Position numbers and translations under genes: made by a program
DNA from: Dyella sp. RRB7
Lineage (GTDB): Bacteria; Pseudomonadota; Gammaproteobacteria; Xanthomonadales; Rhodanobacteraceae
Direction: 5' to 3'
NCBI RefSeq assembly: GCF_022761115.1
Contig: NZ_JAKWJS010000001.1
Span: 124,001 to 188,000, forward strand
Length of the DNA stretch: 64,000 bases
Shown here: positions 8,694 to 18,910 of the stretch, piece by piece
How positions within the stretch are numbered: position 1 is the first letter of the stretch
How the letters are laid out: every line of letters begins with the position of its first letter
The notes under the pieces: generated by a model
Databases searched by the model: none
Told to the model about the DNA's origin: nothing
The model's input: the letters and a program-made list of their open reading frames with translations, nothing else

Positions 8694-9050
8694 TCACTTG
8701 CCGAACAGCTTCTTGAAGCCGTTGTCGCTGAAACCCACGCTGACCGCTCCATCCTCCTGCAGTACTACCGGGCGGCGGATCAGGGCCGGGTATTCCTTGA
8801 GCAGCAACGTCCACTCCGGATCACTGCCCGGGTTCTTGCGCTGCGGCAGCAAGCCGCGCCAGGTGGTGGAAGCCTTGTTGACCAGCTTCTCCCAACCGCC
8901 CAGCTGCTGCGCCCATACCTTCAAGGTCGCGGCCGGCACGGGGTTCGCGCGATAGTCGACAAAGGTAAACGGCACCTCGAAGCGATCCAGCCAGTTGCGC
9001 GCCTTGCGGCAGGTATCGCAGGTGGTGAGGCCGTACAGCGTCACGCTCAT
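8694..9050 (-). CDS. ArsC/Spx family thioredoxin-like protein (118 aa)
   Basis: A small thioredoxin-fold protein of the arsenate reductase-Spx family, with CDTC near the N-terminus ([14 protein letters not shown]) and the conserved RRPVV near residue 93. Enteric YffB, next to dapE, is the same family, so the dap linkage is a conserved context. YffB-type proteins have been linked to glutathione-dependent thiol reduction, but the cellular role is unclear. The ATG overlaps the dapD stop (ATGA, 9047-9050) and the stop is one base from the next start, so it is translationally coupled on both sides. Confidence 0.9.
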   Translation of the reverse strand: MSVTLYGLTTCDTCRKARNWLDRFEVPFTFVDYRANPVPAATLKVWAQQLGGWEKLVNKASTTWRGLLPQRKNPGSDPEWTLLLKEYPALIRRPVVLQEDGAVSVGFSDNGFKKLFGK

Positions 9051-9874
9051 TCGGCGCTCCGCAGCAGTTCGTTGATGCCGGTCTTGCTGCGCGTCTTCTC
9101 GTCCACCTGCTTGACGATGATCGCGGCGTACAAGCTGTGCGTGCCGTCCTTGGACGGCAGGCTGCCGGCCACCACCACGCTGCCGGCCGGCACTCGGCCG
9201 TAGCTGATCTCGCCGGTGGCGCGGTTGTAGATGCGGGTGGACTGGCCCAGGAACACGCCCATGCCGATCACGCTGCCCTTCTCCACGATCACGCCCTCGA
9301 CCACTTCCGAGCGTGCGCCGATAAAGCAGTGGTCCTCGATGATGGTGGGGTTGGCCTGCAGCGGTTCCAGCACGCCGCCGATGCCGACGCCACCGGAAAG
9401 ATGCACGCCCGCGCCGATCTGCGCGCACGACCCCACCGTGGCCCAGGTGTCGATCATGCTGCCCGCGCCCACATGGGCGCCGATGTTCACGTAGCTGGGC
9501 ATCAGCACGGCGTCTTTCGCCACGTGCGCGCCACGGCGCACCAGCGCGCCAGGCACCACGCGCGCGCCCAGGCCCTGCAGCTCGGCGTCGTTGCCATGGG
9601 CGAAGCGCAGCGGCACCTTGTCGAACGCCAGCGCCGGGCCGCCATCGACTACGCGATTGCCGTTGATGCGGAAATACAGCAGCACGGCCTTCTTGATCCA
9701 CTGGTTGACCGTCCAGCCGCCGTTGCCATCGGGCTCGGCCACGCGGCGCTCGCCCGATTCCAGCAGGTCGATGACCTGTTCCACGGCGGGACGCAGATGG
9801 GTTTCGATCTCGGCCTGGGTCAACTCGTTGCGACGCTCGAAGGCGTCATTGATGAGGGATTCGATGCTTTGCAT
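9047..9874 (-). CDS. dapD: Tetrahydrodipicolinate N-succinyltransferase (275 aa)
   Basis: Transfers succinyl from succinyl-CoA to tetrahydrodipicolinate, the step before the aminotransferase and DapE in lysine synthesis. The N-terminal helical region is followed by a left-handed beta-helix made of hexapeptide repeats ([30 protein letters not shown]), then the CoA-binding C-terminus. The ATG at 9874 ([15 protein letters not shown]) gives 275 residues, close to the 274 of E. coli. An in-frame GTG at 9904 would add ten residues but has no better ribosome site. It leads a minus-strand unit with the ArsC-like, ferritin/VIT1 and dapE genes. Confidence 0.96.
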   Translation of the reverse strand: MQSIESLINDAFERRNELTQAEIETHLRPAVEQVIDLLESGERRVAEPDGNGGWTVNQWIKKAVLLYFRINGNRVVDGGPALAFDKVPLRFAHGNDAELQGLGARVVPGALVRRGAHVAKDAVLMPSYVNIGAHVGAGSMIDTWATVGSCAQIGAGVHLSGGVGIGGVLEPLQANPTIIEDHCFIGARSEVVEGVIVEKGSVIGMGVFLGQSTRIYNRATGEISYGRVPAGSVVVAGSLPSKDGTHSLYAAIIVKQVDEKTRSKTGINELLRSAE

Positions 9875-9958
9875 GGCGTTGGGATGCGAGGGGATAACAG
9901 CCACGCATGCTAACGGAACCGGCGTATTCAGGGCGAGGCATCACGCGCCTGCCCGCGC

Positions 9959-12646
9959 CTAAGCCCGTCTGGCCGTCCCCAGCCGGTCCAGCAGGGCGTG
10001 CAGCAGGCGGTCCTGCTGCTCCACGCCCAGCGGCGCGTCGTGGCGGTCGGTGATGAGGAAGAAATCTTCCACGCGCTCGCCGAAGGTGGCGATGCGCGCG
10101 TCGTGCACGCGCACGCCGGCATCCATCATGGCCTGCGCGACCGCCGCCAGCAGGCCCGGGCGATCGCTGCACACCAGCGCCAGGCGCGTGCGTCCGCCCA
10201 CCGTGCTGAAGGCGATCTTGGGCGCCGCCTGGAAATGCTTGAGATGGCGCGACATGCTGCGCCGCGACGGCTGGTGCGCATGCCCGGGCTGCGACAGCGC
10301 GCGATGCAGGCGTTGCTTGAGTTCGTCCGCGCGCTCGGCGCTGGCCGGCTGCTGGGTGTCCGATTCCAGCAACAGGAACGTATCCAGCGCCATGCCGGTG
10401 GATGAACTGAGCACGCGTGCTTCCATCACCGAGAAGTGCAAGCGGTCCAGCATGGCCGTCACCGCCGCGAACAGGCCGTCGCGATCCGGCGCGTAGACGA
10501 ACAGCTCGGTGGTGCCGCGCACCGACTTGGGGTGCACTTCCACCAACGGCGTGGCGCCGCGCGCATGCAGGATCGCCGCGGTCTGCCAGGCGATCTGCTC
10601 GGGATGATGGCGCAGGAAACTCGACTCCGGAAAACCACGCCAGATGCGCCGGCAGTCGTCCGCCGTATAGCCGTCCACTTGCAGCAGCGCCAGTGCCTTT
10701 TCACGACAGGCACGCACGCGCGCCTCGGCGTCCGCGGGCAACTGGTCCTCGCTGCGCAGCGCGTAGCGCGTGGCGGTGTAGAGGTCCGCCAGCAGGCGAT
10801 CCTTCCAGCCGTTCCATAGCTTGGGGCTGGTACCGATGATGTCGGCGATGGTCAGCAGGTAGAGCAGGTCCAGCCGCTCGGCCTCGCCCACGGTTTCGGC
10901 AAAACGCTGCACCACGTCGGGATCGGTGATGTCCTGGCGCTGCGCTGTGGTGCTCATCAACAGGTGCCAGCGCACCAGCCAGGCGATCAGTTGCGTGTCT
11001 TGCTCGGGCAGGCCCAGTCGATGACCGAAGGCCAGCGCCTCCTCCTCGCCGAGCACGGAGTGATCGCCACCACGCCCCTTGGCGATGTCGTGGAACAACG
11101 CAGCGAGCAGCAACAGCTCGGGCTTGGCCAGCGTGGGCCAGATCTCGCAGGCGATGGGAAATTCGGCGGCCGCGGCCGGCTCGGCGAAGCGGGCCACGTT
11201 GCGCAGCACCCGTAGCGTGTGTTCGTCCACCGTGTAGACATGGAACAGGTCGTACTGCATGCGACCGAACACCTTGCCGAACGCCGGCAGGATGGCGGCG
11301 AGCAAGCCATGGCGATTCATGCGCCACAATGCCTCCACCGCGGGCGCGCCCAGCCGCAGCAGGCGCAGGAAGGCGGCCAGCACCTCGGCATCGTCGGCCA
11401 GCGTGGGCCCCAGCGCCGCGGTGGCCTGGTGAATGCGCCGCATGGTGTCGGCGGTGAAACCGGTGATGCCCGGTTCGCCCAGGCGCACGATAAACGCCTC
11501 CACCAGCGCCGCCGGGTGGCGCATGAAGAGCTCGCCATCGCGCACGGCAAGACGGTGGCCGTAGCGGATGAAATCCTCGCCTACCGGTTGCGCGGCAGTC
11601 GGCGTTTCGAGCATTTCCTCGAAGCGCTCGGCAATCTGCACGCCCAGTCGTTCCACCTGGCTGGCCGCGCGGTAATAGCCCTGCATGAACTGCTCGACGC
11701 CGAGATTCTTCGCGTGCTCGTCCTGGAAGCCCAGCCGGGCGGCCAGCGCGCGCTGGTAGTCGAACAGCAGCCGTTCCTCGGGCCGGCCGGCCTCCAGGTG
11801 CAAGGCGAAACGGTAACGGCGCAGGGTAGCCTCGGATTGTTCCAGGCTGTCCTTCTCGGCCGGATCGAGCAGACCCTCGCCCACCATGTCCTCGAAGTCG
11901 TCGGCATGCGCCAGGCGACGACCGAGCCAGCGCAATGAATCGAGCGTGCGCAGACCACCGGGGCCGTCCTTCAGGTTGGGCTCCAGGTTGTAGGCGGTGT
12001 CGTTGTAGCGCGCATGGCGCGCATCGCGTTCGGCCAGGCGCGCCGCCAGGTACGCGGCCGGCGGCCATAGTGCGGGGTCGTCGATGATCGCCTTGAGGCC
12101 TTGCTCCAGCGCCGCATCGCCCACCAGCCGCCGCGCATCGAGCAGACTGGTGAACACGCTGGCGTCCTGCGCCGCCAGCGCGCGGCACTGCGCGAGGTCG
12201 CGCACCGCATGGCCGACCTTCAGGCCGATATCCCACAGGGTGGCGAAACACTGTTCCAGCGCGCGCAGGCGCGCCGGTTCGGACGGCCCCACCAGCGCCA
12301 GCAGGTCGACGTCCGAATACGGAAACAGCAGGCCACGGCCGAAGCCGCCCACAGCGAACAATGCCGCGTCGCTGACCTCGCCGAGGCAGGCCGTCCACAC
12401 GTGCACCACGACGCGCTGCACCGACTCGCTGCGACGACGCGCCAGCGCGGTGGCGTCAGCGCCGTCGCGAAAGGCCGTGGCCAACGCGCGATCGACGTCG
12501 CCCAGCAATTGCCGCAGCGCCCGCCGCGCATCGCTAGACACGCCCGAGCGCGGCACCACCGGCGGCAGGCGCGGCAAGGGGGGAAGCACGATGGGGGCGA
12601 CAGGCATGGGCTGGAAGCGCTTGGGGCGACATGACAAGTCTGCCAT
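9959..12646 (-). CDS. glnD: PII uridylyltransferase/uridylyl-removing enzyme (up to 895 aa)
   Basis: The nitrogen sensor that uridylylates and deuridylylates PII proteins in response to glutamine. Domains appear in the standard order: the nucleotidyltransferase with GGFGRGLLFPYSDVDLL at residues about 100-116, the HD domain with LFHDIAKGRGGDHS near 515, and two ACT domains at the C-terminus (ELFVYAPDRDGLFAAV and LALVCSDRPGLLAAV). The length matches the usual 890. The first Met is at 12646; the next in frame (12607, MPVAPIV) is also possible, since neither has a clear ribosome site. It sits between map and dapD on the same strand, a common arrangement. Confidence 0.96.
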   Translation of the reverse strand: MADLSCRPKRFQPMPVAPIVLPPLPRLPPVVPRSGVSSDARRALRQLLGDVDRALATAFRDGADATALARRRSESVQRVVVHVWTACLGEVSDAALFAVGGFGRGLLFPYSDVDLLALVGPSEPARLRALEQCFATLWDIGLKVGHAVRDLAQCRALAAQDASVFTSLLDARRLVGDAALEQGLKAIIDDPALWPPAAYLAARLAERDARHARYNDTAYNLEPNLKDGPGGLRTLDSLRWLGRRLAHADDFEDMVGEGLLDPAEKDSLEQSEATLRRYRFALHLEAGRPEERLLFDYQRALAARLGFQDEHAKNLGVEQFMQGYYRAASQVERLGVQIAERFEEMLETPTAAQPVGEDFIRYGHRLAVRDGELFMRHPAALVEAFIVRLGEPGITGFTADTMRRIHQATAALGPTLADDAEVLAAFLRLLRLGAPAVEALWRMNRHGLLAAILPAFGKVFGRMQYDLFHVYTVDEHTLRVLRNVARFAEPAAAAEFPIACEIWPTLAKPELLLLAALFHDIAKGRGGDHSVLGEEEALAFGHRLGLPEQDTQLIAWLVRWHLLMSTTAQRQDITDPDVVQRFAETVGEAERLDLLYLLTIADIIGTSPKLWNGWKDRLLADLYTATRYALRSEDQLPADAEARVRACREKALALLQVDGYTADDCRRIWRGFPESSFLRHHPEQIAWQTAAILHARGATPLVEVHPKSVRGTTELFVYAPDRDGLFAAVTAMLDRLHFSVMEARVLSSSTGMALDTFLLLESDTQQPASAERADELKQRLHRALSQPGHAHQPSRRSMSRHLKHFQAAPKIAFSTVGGRTRLALVCSDRPGLLAAVAQAMMDAGVRVHDARIATFGERVEDFFLITDRHDAPLGVEQQDRLLHALLDRLGTARRA

Positions 12647-12741
12647 GCGCGCGCCGTATCAGGGTCCCACGGGGCCCTCAAGGACAACCACGTGCTGACG
12701 CCAGGACTCGAACAGCCCCAGCACCACCACGGCAACGCGCC

Positions 12742-13509
12742 TCAGGCCGCGTCAGGCCAGGGCGTCAGGATCTCGAAGCCATCGTCGGTCACCGCGATGG
12801 TGTGCTCCCACTGTGCCGAGAGCGAATGGTCCTTGGTGACCACCGTCCAGCCATCGGGCAACTGCTTGGTCTGCGGCTTGCCGGCATTGACCATCGGCTC
12901 GACCGTGAAGGTCATGCCCTTCTTCAGTTCCAGCCCGGTACTCGGCCGGCCGTAGTGCAGCACCTGCGGTTCGTCGTGATAGACCTTGCCGATGCCGTGG
13001 CCGCAGTACTCGCGCACCACCGAGAAACCCGCCGCCTCGGCGTGCTTCTGGATGGCCGCGCCGATGTCGCCGAGGGTGGCGCCGGGACGCACCGCCTCGA
13101 TGCCGCGCATCATCGCCTCGTAGGTGGTGTCCACCAGGCGCTTGGCCAGCACCGACGGGGTGCCGACGAAATACATGCGGCTGGTGTCGCCGTGCCAGCC
13201 GTCCTTGATGACGGTGACGTCGAGATTGATGATGTCGCCGTCCTTGAGCACCTTGCCCGGGCTGGGAATGCCGTGGCAGATCACATGGTTGACCGAGGTG
13301 CACAGCGTCTTGGGGAAGCCGTTGTAGCCCACGTTGGCGGGAATCGCCTTCTGCACGTTGACGATGTGCTCGTAGGCGAGCCGGTCCAGGTCCTCGGTGG
13401 TGACGCCGGGCTTGACGTGCTCCTTGAGCATGGCCAGCACTTCAGCCGCCAGCTTGCCGGCCTCGCGCATGGCCTGGATGTCTTGGGGGGTTTTCAGGGT
13501 GACTGCCAT
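12742..13509 (-). CDS. map: Methionine aminopeptidase type I (255 aa)
   Basis: Removes the N-terminal methionine from new proteins. The two-metal site residues are recognisable in NLDVTVIKDGWHGDTSR, GHGIG, FTVEPM and the final EHTIAVT. The ATG at 13509 (MAVTLKTPQDIQ) is preferred; an upstream in-frame GTG at 13521 would add four residues, and GAGTGGA precedes the ATG at useful spacing. It is divergent from rpsB across a 345-base region and upstream of glnD on the same strand. Confidence 0.96.
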   Translation of the reverse strand: MAVTLKTPQDIQAMREAGKLAAEVLAMLKEHVKPGVTTEDLDRLAYEHIVNVQKAIPANVGYNGFPKTLCTSVNHVICHGIPSPGKVLKDGDIINLDVTVIKDGWHGDTSRMYFVGTPSVLAKRLVDTTYEAMMRGIEAVRPGATLGDIGAAIQKHAEAAGFSVVREYCGHGIGKVYHDEPQVLHYGRPSTGLELKKGMTFTVEPMVNAGKPQTKQLPDGWTVVTKDHSLSAQWEHTIAVTDDGFEILTPWPDAA

Positions 13510-13564
13510 AGTTCCACTCACATGGCGACAAATTGGCCGGGTTCAACGTGAAATCCCAGGCAAC

Positions 13565-13594
13565 TTGCCGCGTCGCCGGCGTACCGGCTACAAT
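13565..13594 (+). promoter_or_regulatory. Probable sigma-70 promoter for rpsB-tsf
   Basis: A -35 TTGCCG (13565-13570), an 18-base spacer and a -10 TACAAT (13589-13594) point towards rpsB. Transcription starting near 13601 would give a leader of about 250 bases before the rpsB ATG. Confidence 0.6.
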
Positions 13595-13600
13595 TTCGAA

Positions 13601-13854
13601 GTTTTGCTGACCACCTGTGCCCGATTTGATCGATTCCACCGGTAGTCGCAAAGCGGAGGAGATTGTAACCGCGTTGCGGTACAAGCCCCCAAGTCCTTGA
13701 TTGGACACTTAAACGCCACACACGCATCGGCACCGCCTTCGGGGTGCCGTGGTACGCCCACCACATGATAAGGGCTGCCACGGTCGAAGCCGGGGATGCG
13801 TGGAGGTCCCAACCCCCGGGTCTTCAATAGGCCCATTTAAATCGGAGTTACCCC
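13601..13854 (+). promoter_or_regulatory. rpsB 5' leader
   Basis: About 250 bases of untranslated leader precede rpsB. It contains a clear stem-loop, CGGCACC (13728-13734) with GGTGCCG (13743-13749), and a smaller one, GTCC and GGAC, around 13693-13706. In E. coli, S2 represses rpsB-tsf by binding the rpsB leader, so the same feedback is likely here. I cannot confirm the S2-binding structure by eye. The ribosome site is CGGAG about 8 bases before the ATG. Confidence 0.5.
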
Positions 13855-14739
<885 letters not shown>

Positions 14740-14747
14740 GCCTTACC

Positions 14748-14773
14748 CGCCCCGGCCTTCACCGGCCGGGGCG
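14748..14773 (+). promoter_or_regulatory. Stem-loop between rpsB and tsf
   Basis: A 10-base GC-rich stem, CGCCCCGGCC with GGCCGGGGCG, closes a 6-base loop directly after the rpsB stop. No T-run follows, so it is more likely a partial attenuator or a processing and stability element setting the rpsB:tsf ratio than a full terminator. Confidence 0.55.
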
Positions 14774-14797
14774 CTTCAAAGATTCTGAGGAACCCAG

Positions 14798-15676
14798 ATG
14801 ACTGCCATTACCGCAAAACTGGTTAGCGAACTGCGCGAGCGTTCGGGCGCCGGCATGATGGATTGCAAGAAGGCCCTGGTCGAGAACAACGGCGACATCG
14901 AAGCCGCTGTCGAGTACCTGCGCAAGACCGGCCTGGCCAAGGCCGACAAGAAGGCCAGCCGCGTCGCCGCCGAAGGCCTGATCGCCGCCGCTTCGGCCAA
15001 CGGCCAGGCCGTGCTGGTCGAGATCAACAGCGAAACCGACTTCGTGGCCAAGGCCCCGAACTTCAAGGAATTCGCCGACTCCGTCGCCGACGTGGCGCTG
15101 AAGTCCGGCGCTGCCGACGTCGACGCGCTGAAGGCCGCCGCCCACCCGGCCGGCGGCTCGGTCGAAGAGGCTACCAAGGCCCAGATCGCCACCATCGGCG
15201 AGAACATCCAGGTTCGTCGCATGGTGCGCATCGCCAACGACGGCCCGCTGGCCACCTACCTGCACGGCGGCCGCATCGGCGTGATCGTGGCGCTCAAGGG
15301 CGGCTCGGAAGAGCTGGCCAAAGGCATCGCCATGCACGTGGCGGCCATGAACCCGCCGCACATCAAGCCGGAAGACGTCCCGGCCGAGTTCATCGCGAAG
15401 GAAAAGGACATCGCGCTGAGCCAGATGACCGACAAGGACAAGGCCAAGCCGGCCGAAATCCTGGAAAAGATCATCTCCGGCAAGATCAACAAGATCGTCT
15501 CGGAAGTGACCCTGGTCGGCCAGCCGTACGTGCTGGACACCAACGTCACCGTCGGCGACGCGCTGAAGAAGGAAGGCGCGGACGTGGTGGCCGTGGCTCG
15601 CCTGGTCGTGGGCGAAGGCATCGAGAAGGTGCAGGAAGACTATCTGGCCGAAGTGCAGAAGGCGATGCAGGTCTAA
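14798..15676 (+). CDS. tsf: Elongation factor Ts (292 aa)
   Basis: The guanine nucleotide exchange factor for EF-Tu. The N-terminal UBA-like domain ([20 protein letters not shown]) and the EF-Tu-contacting motif [11 protein letters not shown] near residue 80 are intact. The C-terminus ends [16 protein letters not shown]. The length is close to the usual 283-292. GAGGAA stands 7 bases before the ATG. It is the second gene of the rpsB-tsf operon and is followed by a strong terminator at 15701. Confidence 0.98.
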   Translation: MTAITAKLVSELRERSGAGMMDCKKALVENNGDIEAAVEYLRKTGLAKADKKASRVAAEGLIAAASANGQAVLVEINSETDFVAKAPNFKEFADSVADVALKSGAADVDALKAAAHPAGGSVEEATKAQIATIGENIQVRRMVRIANDGPLATYLHGGRIGVIVALKGGSEELAKGIAMHVAAMNPPHIKPEDVPAEFIAKEKDIALSQMTDKDKAKPAEILEKIISGKINKIVSEVTLVGQPYVLDTNVTVGDALKKEGADVVAVARLVVGEGIEKVQEDYLAEVQKAMQV

Positions 15677-15700
15677 CCACCTCGCCGTCCTCGTACGCCC

Positions 15701-15733
15701 AAAGAGCCGCGGGAGACCGCGGCTCTTTTGTTT
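15701..15733 (+). terminator. Rho-independent terminator after tsf
   Basis: A 12-base perfect stem (AAAGAGCCGCGG with CCGCGGCTCTTT), a GAGA loop and a run of T interrupted by one G. It ends the rpsB-tsf unit, and pyrH has its own promoter downstream. Confidence 0.92.
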
Positions 15734-15853
15734 TATGAAAGCCCTGTTCCGGCCCAACCCGCCTCCTTGCGAAGCGGGTCGCGACCGTGCGCCGGATGTC
15801 GGCGCCCCCTCGACCAAGCGGCGCTTTTCCCCTGCCACCACGGCATAAAACCC

Positions 15854-15882
15854 TTACCCGCTCGCGTCGCTGTCGTTACAAT
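15854..15882 (+). promoter_or_regulatory. Probable promoter for pyrH
   Basis: A -10 TACAAT at 15877-15882 follows a poor -35 (TTACCC, 15854-15859) at 17 bases, 34 bases before the pyrH ATG. The strong terminator just upstream supports a separate promoter here. Confidence 0.45.
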
Positions 15883-15916
15883 GCGCACGTTTTGCCCCAC
15901 ACAATCCGGAGACCCC

Positions 15917-16639
15917 ATGAGCGCACCGTTTAATTACCGCCGTATCCTGCTCAAGCTCTCCGGTGAAGCCCTGATGGGCGAGGCCGATTACGGCATCGAT
16001 CCCAAGGTCATCGGCCGCCTCGCCGACGAAATCATCGAAGTACAGCGCGCCGGCATCCAGGTCGGCGTGGTCATCGGCGGCGGCAACATCTTCCGCGGCG
16101 CCGGCCTCGCCGCCGCCGGCATGGATCGCGTCACCGGCGACCACATGGGCATGCTCGCCACCGTGATGAACGCGCTGGCCATGCAGGACGCCATCGAACG
16201 CAAGGGCGGCTACGCCCGCGTGATGAGCGCGATCCAGATCCACGACGTGGCCGAGGATTTCATCCGCCGCCGCGCCATCCGCCATATCGAAAAGGGCCGC
16301 ATCGTGCTGTTCGCGGCCGGCACCGGCAACCCGTTCTTCACCACCGACTCCGCCGCCGCGCTGCGCGCCGTGGAAGTGGGCGCCGACCTGCTGCTCAAGG
16401 CCACCAAGGTCGACGGCGTGTACACCGCCGACCCGGCCCGCCACAGCGACGCCACGCGCTACGACCACCTCACCTACGACGAAGTGATCGAGCGCAAGCT
16501 GGCCGTGATGGACACCGCCGCCATCGCGCTTTGCCGCGACCACCGCATGCCGCTGCGCATCTACGATATGACCGTGGCCGGCAACCTCATGCGCATCATG
16601 GGCGGCGAGCACATCGGTACGCTGGTGTCGGACCACTGA
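15917..16639 (+). CDS. pyrH: Uridylate kinase (240 aa)
   Basis: Phosphorylates UMP to UDP in pyrimidine synthesis. It is an amino acid kinase-fold protein with [13 protein letters not shown] at the N-terminus, [11 protein letters not shown] near 55, [13 protein letters not shown] near 140 and [15 protein letters not shown] near 165. The ATG at 15917 (MSAPFNYRR) has CCGGAG 5 bases upstream and gives 240 residues, matching the family; the longer in-frame reading is not supported. It lies between tsf and frr as in most gammaproteobacteria. Confidence 0.97.
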   Translation: MSAPFNYRRILLKLSGEALMGEADYGIDPKVIGRLADEIIEVQRAGIQVGVVIGGGNIFRGAGLAAAGMDRVTGDHMGMLATVMNALAMQDAIERKGGYARVMSAIQIHDVAEDFIRRRAIRHIEKGRIVLFAAGTGNPFFTTDSAAALRAVEVGADLLLKATKVDGVYTADPARHSDATRYDHLTYDEVIERKLAVMDTAAIALCRDHRMPLRIYDMTVAGNLMRIMGGEHIGTLVSDH

Positions 16640-16757
16640 GCCGTTACTTCCCCTCCCCTCGAATGACCCGCGGGGGAGAGGAAGCACCGCCGCCCATCCC
16701 GCGCCCACACCACCCCCTGCTATACTCGCCGGCTTGCACGGATTACGGGGAGTACCC

Positions 16758-17315
16758 ATGCTCAATGACATCAAGAACGATGCCCAGACCCGCATGGGCA
16801 AGAGCATCGACTCGCTCAAGCACGACCTGACCCGCCTGCGCACCGGCCGCGCCAGCACCGCCCTGGTGGAAGGCATCAAGGTGCCCTACTACGGTTCGGA
16901 CATGCCGCTGAACCAGGTCGCCACGATCGCGCTGGGCGATTCGCGCTCCATCATCATCACGCCGTTCGAGAAGAGCCTGATCGGCCCGATCGAAAAGGCC
17001 ATCATGGCCTCGGACGTCGGCATCACGCCGACCACCGCCGGCGTCGTGATTCGCCTGAACATGCCGCCGCTCACCGAAGAGCGCCGCCGTGAGCTGGCCA
17101 AGCACGTGGCCCATGAAGGCGAGAACGCCAAGGTCGCCATCCGCAACGTGCGTCGTGACGCCCTGCAGCAGGTCAAGGACCTGCTCAAGGAAAAGCTGAT
17201 CACCGAAGACGACGAGCGCCGGGCCGAGGATGAAATCCAGAAGCTCACCGATCGCTTCGTCAAGGACGTCGACAGCGTGGTCAAGCACAAGGAAGAGGAG
17301 CTGATGGCGCTCTAA
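16758..17315 (+). CDS. frr: Ribosome recycling factor (185 aa)
   Basis: Splits post-termination ribosomes together with EF-G. The sequence is typical throughout: LTRLRTGRASTALVEGI, VPYYGSDMPLNQVA, the RRELAKHV stretch and IRNVRRDA. The length, 185 residues, is exactly that of E. coli. The ATG at 16758 follows GGGGAG with good spacing. A TATACT -10-like hexamer at 16721-16726, without a good -35, may give a local promoter. Confidence 0.98.
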   Translation: MLNDIKNDAQTRMGKSIDSLKHDLTRLRTGRASTALVEGIKVPYYGSDMPLNQVATIALGDSRSIIITPFEKSLIGPIEKAIMASDVGITPTTAGVVIRLNMPPLTEERRRELAKHVAHEGENAKVAIRNVRRDALQQVKDLLKEKLITEDDERRAEDEIQKLTDRFVKDVDSVVKHKEEELMAL

Positions 17316-17337
17316 GCGCCATCAGAGAGCCTGTTCC

Positions 17338-18078
17338 ATGACCAGCGCCGATATCGCGCGGCTGCCGCGCCACATCGCCATCGTGATGGATGGCAACGGC
17401 CGTTGGGCAAAACTTCGTCACCGCCCGCGCACGTTTGGCCACAACGCCGGACGCAAGGCGGTTCGCGCCGTGGTCGAAAGCTGCCTGCGCGAAGGCGTGA
17501 AGGTGCTCACCCTGTTCGCCTTTTCCAGTGAAAACTGGCGGCGTCCCGAGGACGAGGTCAGCGCGCTGATGGAGCTGTTCCTGCGTGCGCTGGACAAGGA
17601 AGTGGACGAGCTGCATGGCAACGGCGTGCGCATTCGCTTCGTCGGAGACCTGAATGCGTTCGATGCCGGCCTGCGTCAACGCATGCTCGCCGCCATGGCG
17701 CGTACGGCCGGCAACGATGCCCTGCACCTTAACGTGGCGGTGAACTACGGCGGCCGCTGGGACATCGTGCAGGCGGCGCGCAAGGCGGCCGAGGCGGTCG
17801 CGCGCGGCGAACTGCGTGCCGAGGAGATCGACGAGCAACTGCTGGGTCACTGGATGTGCCTGTCCGACCTGCCGCCGCTGGATCTGTTCATCCGCACCGG
17901 TGGCGAGTGCCGTGTCAGCAATTTCCTGCTTTGGCAGCTGGCCTATGCCGAGCTGCATTTCACCGATACCCTCTGGCCTGACTTCGACCACGCGTGCCTG
18001 AAGAGCGCGATCGAGGACTACGCCCGCCGTGAGCGCCGCTATGGGCGCACCGGCGAACAGGTCGCCCAAAAGGCGTAA
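17338..18078 (+). CDS. uppS: Undecaprenyl diphosphate synthase (246 aa)
   Basis: A cis-prenyltransferase that builds the C55 lipid carrier for peptidoglycan and O-antigen. The catalytic Asp18 lies in HIAIVMDGNGRWAK. FSSENWRRP, LNVAVNYGGRWDI and the C-terminal RTGGECRVSNFLLWQ are also present. The length is close to the usual 253. It follows frr by 22 bases and is 13 bases before cdsA, so it is part of the pyrH-to-rseP cluster. Confidence 0.97.
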   Translation: MTSADIARLPRHIAIVMDGNGRWAKLRHRPRTFGHNAGRKAVRAVVESCLREGVKVLTLFAFSSENWRRPEDEVSALMELFLRALDKEVDELHGNGVRIRFVGDLNAFDAGLRQRMLAAMARTAGNDALHLNVAVNYGGRWDIVQAARKAAEAVARGELRAEEIDEQLLGHWMCLSDLPPLDLFIRTGGECRVSNFLLWQLAYAELHFTDTLWPDFDHACLKSAIEDYARRERRYGRTGEQVAQKA

Positions 18079-18091
18079 CCCAAGGATCTGC

Positions 18092-18910
18092 ATGCTGCTC
18101 CAGCGCACCCTCACCGCTCTGCTACTTGCTCCGTTGGTGATCGGCCTGATCCTGCTGACGCCGACCTGGCTGTTCGCACCGATCATCGCCATCGCCTTCC
18201 TGGCCGCCATGTGGGAATGGACCCGCCTGTCGGGCCTGCAGGACCTGGCGGTACGCGGTGCCCTGCTGGTCTTCACGGCCGTGCTGCTGGCGCTGTGCTG
18301 GTGGGTGCGCGATACCGCGTGGTGGCCGGCGCTGATCGGCCTGGGCGTGCTCTGGTGGGTCGCGGCCGGCCAGTGGCTGCGCCACTTCGCCTTTGCTGCC
18401 GCGCCGACGCGTGAGAACCTCCTGTTCAAGCTGGGTGCCGGCCTGCTGGTGATCGTGCCGGCCTGGGTGGCGGCCGTGGCCATCCACGGCTCGGGCGCAT
18501 ACGGCCACTGGTGGACCCTGCTGGCCCTGTTCATCGTGTGGGCGGCGGATATCGGCGCCTATTTCAGCGGTCGCCAGTTCGGCCGGCGCAAGCTTGCCCC
18601 CACCATCAGCCCGGGCAAGACCTGGGCCGGCGTCTATGGCGCGTTCGTGGCCGGCGCCGCCGTGGCGCTGGGCGGCGGCCTGCTGCTGGGCGTGCACGGC
18701 GGCCAGCTGGCAGGCCTGCTGGTGCTGTCCGTGGTGACGGTGGTCGCCTCTATCGTCGGCGACCTGCTGGAGAGCCTGATGAAGCGGCATGCCGCCGTAA
18801 AGGACTCGGGCAGCCTGTTCCCGGGACATGGCGGCCTGCTCGATCGCCTCGACAGCGTGTTCGCCGCCCTGCCCGTGTTTGCCATCGGCAAGCTGCTGCT
18901 GGGCCTATGA
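18092..18910 (+). CDS. cdsA: Phosphatidate cytidylyltransferase (272 aa)
   Basis: An inner membrane enzyme that makes CDP-diacylglycerol from phosphatidic acid and CTP. It has about eight hydrophobic segments. The C-terminal family signature is intact ([13 protein letters not shown] followed by [14 protein letters not shown]). The ATG at 18092 follows AAGGAT at good spacing and lies 13 bases after the uppS stop. Its stop overlaps the dxr ATG (ATGA, 18907-18910). Confidence 0.96.
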   Translation: MLLQRTLTALLLAPLVIGLILLTPTWLFAPIIAIAFLAAMWEWTRLSGLQDLAVRGALLVFTAVLLALCWWVRDTAWWPALIGLGVLWWVAAGQWLRHFAFAAAPTRENLLFKLGAGLLVIVPAWVAAVAIHGSGAYGHWWTLLALFIVWAADIGAYFSGRQFGRRKLAPTISPGKTWAGVYGAFVAGAAVALGGGLLLGVHGGQLAGLLVLSVVTVVASIVGDLLESLMKRHAAVKDSGSLFPGHGGLLDRLDSVFAALPVFAIGKLLLGL

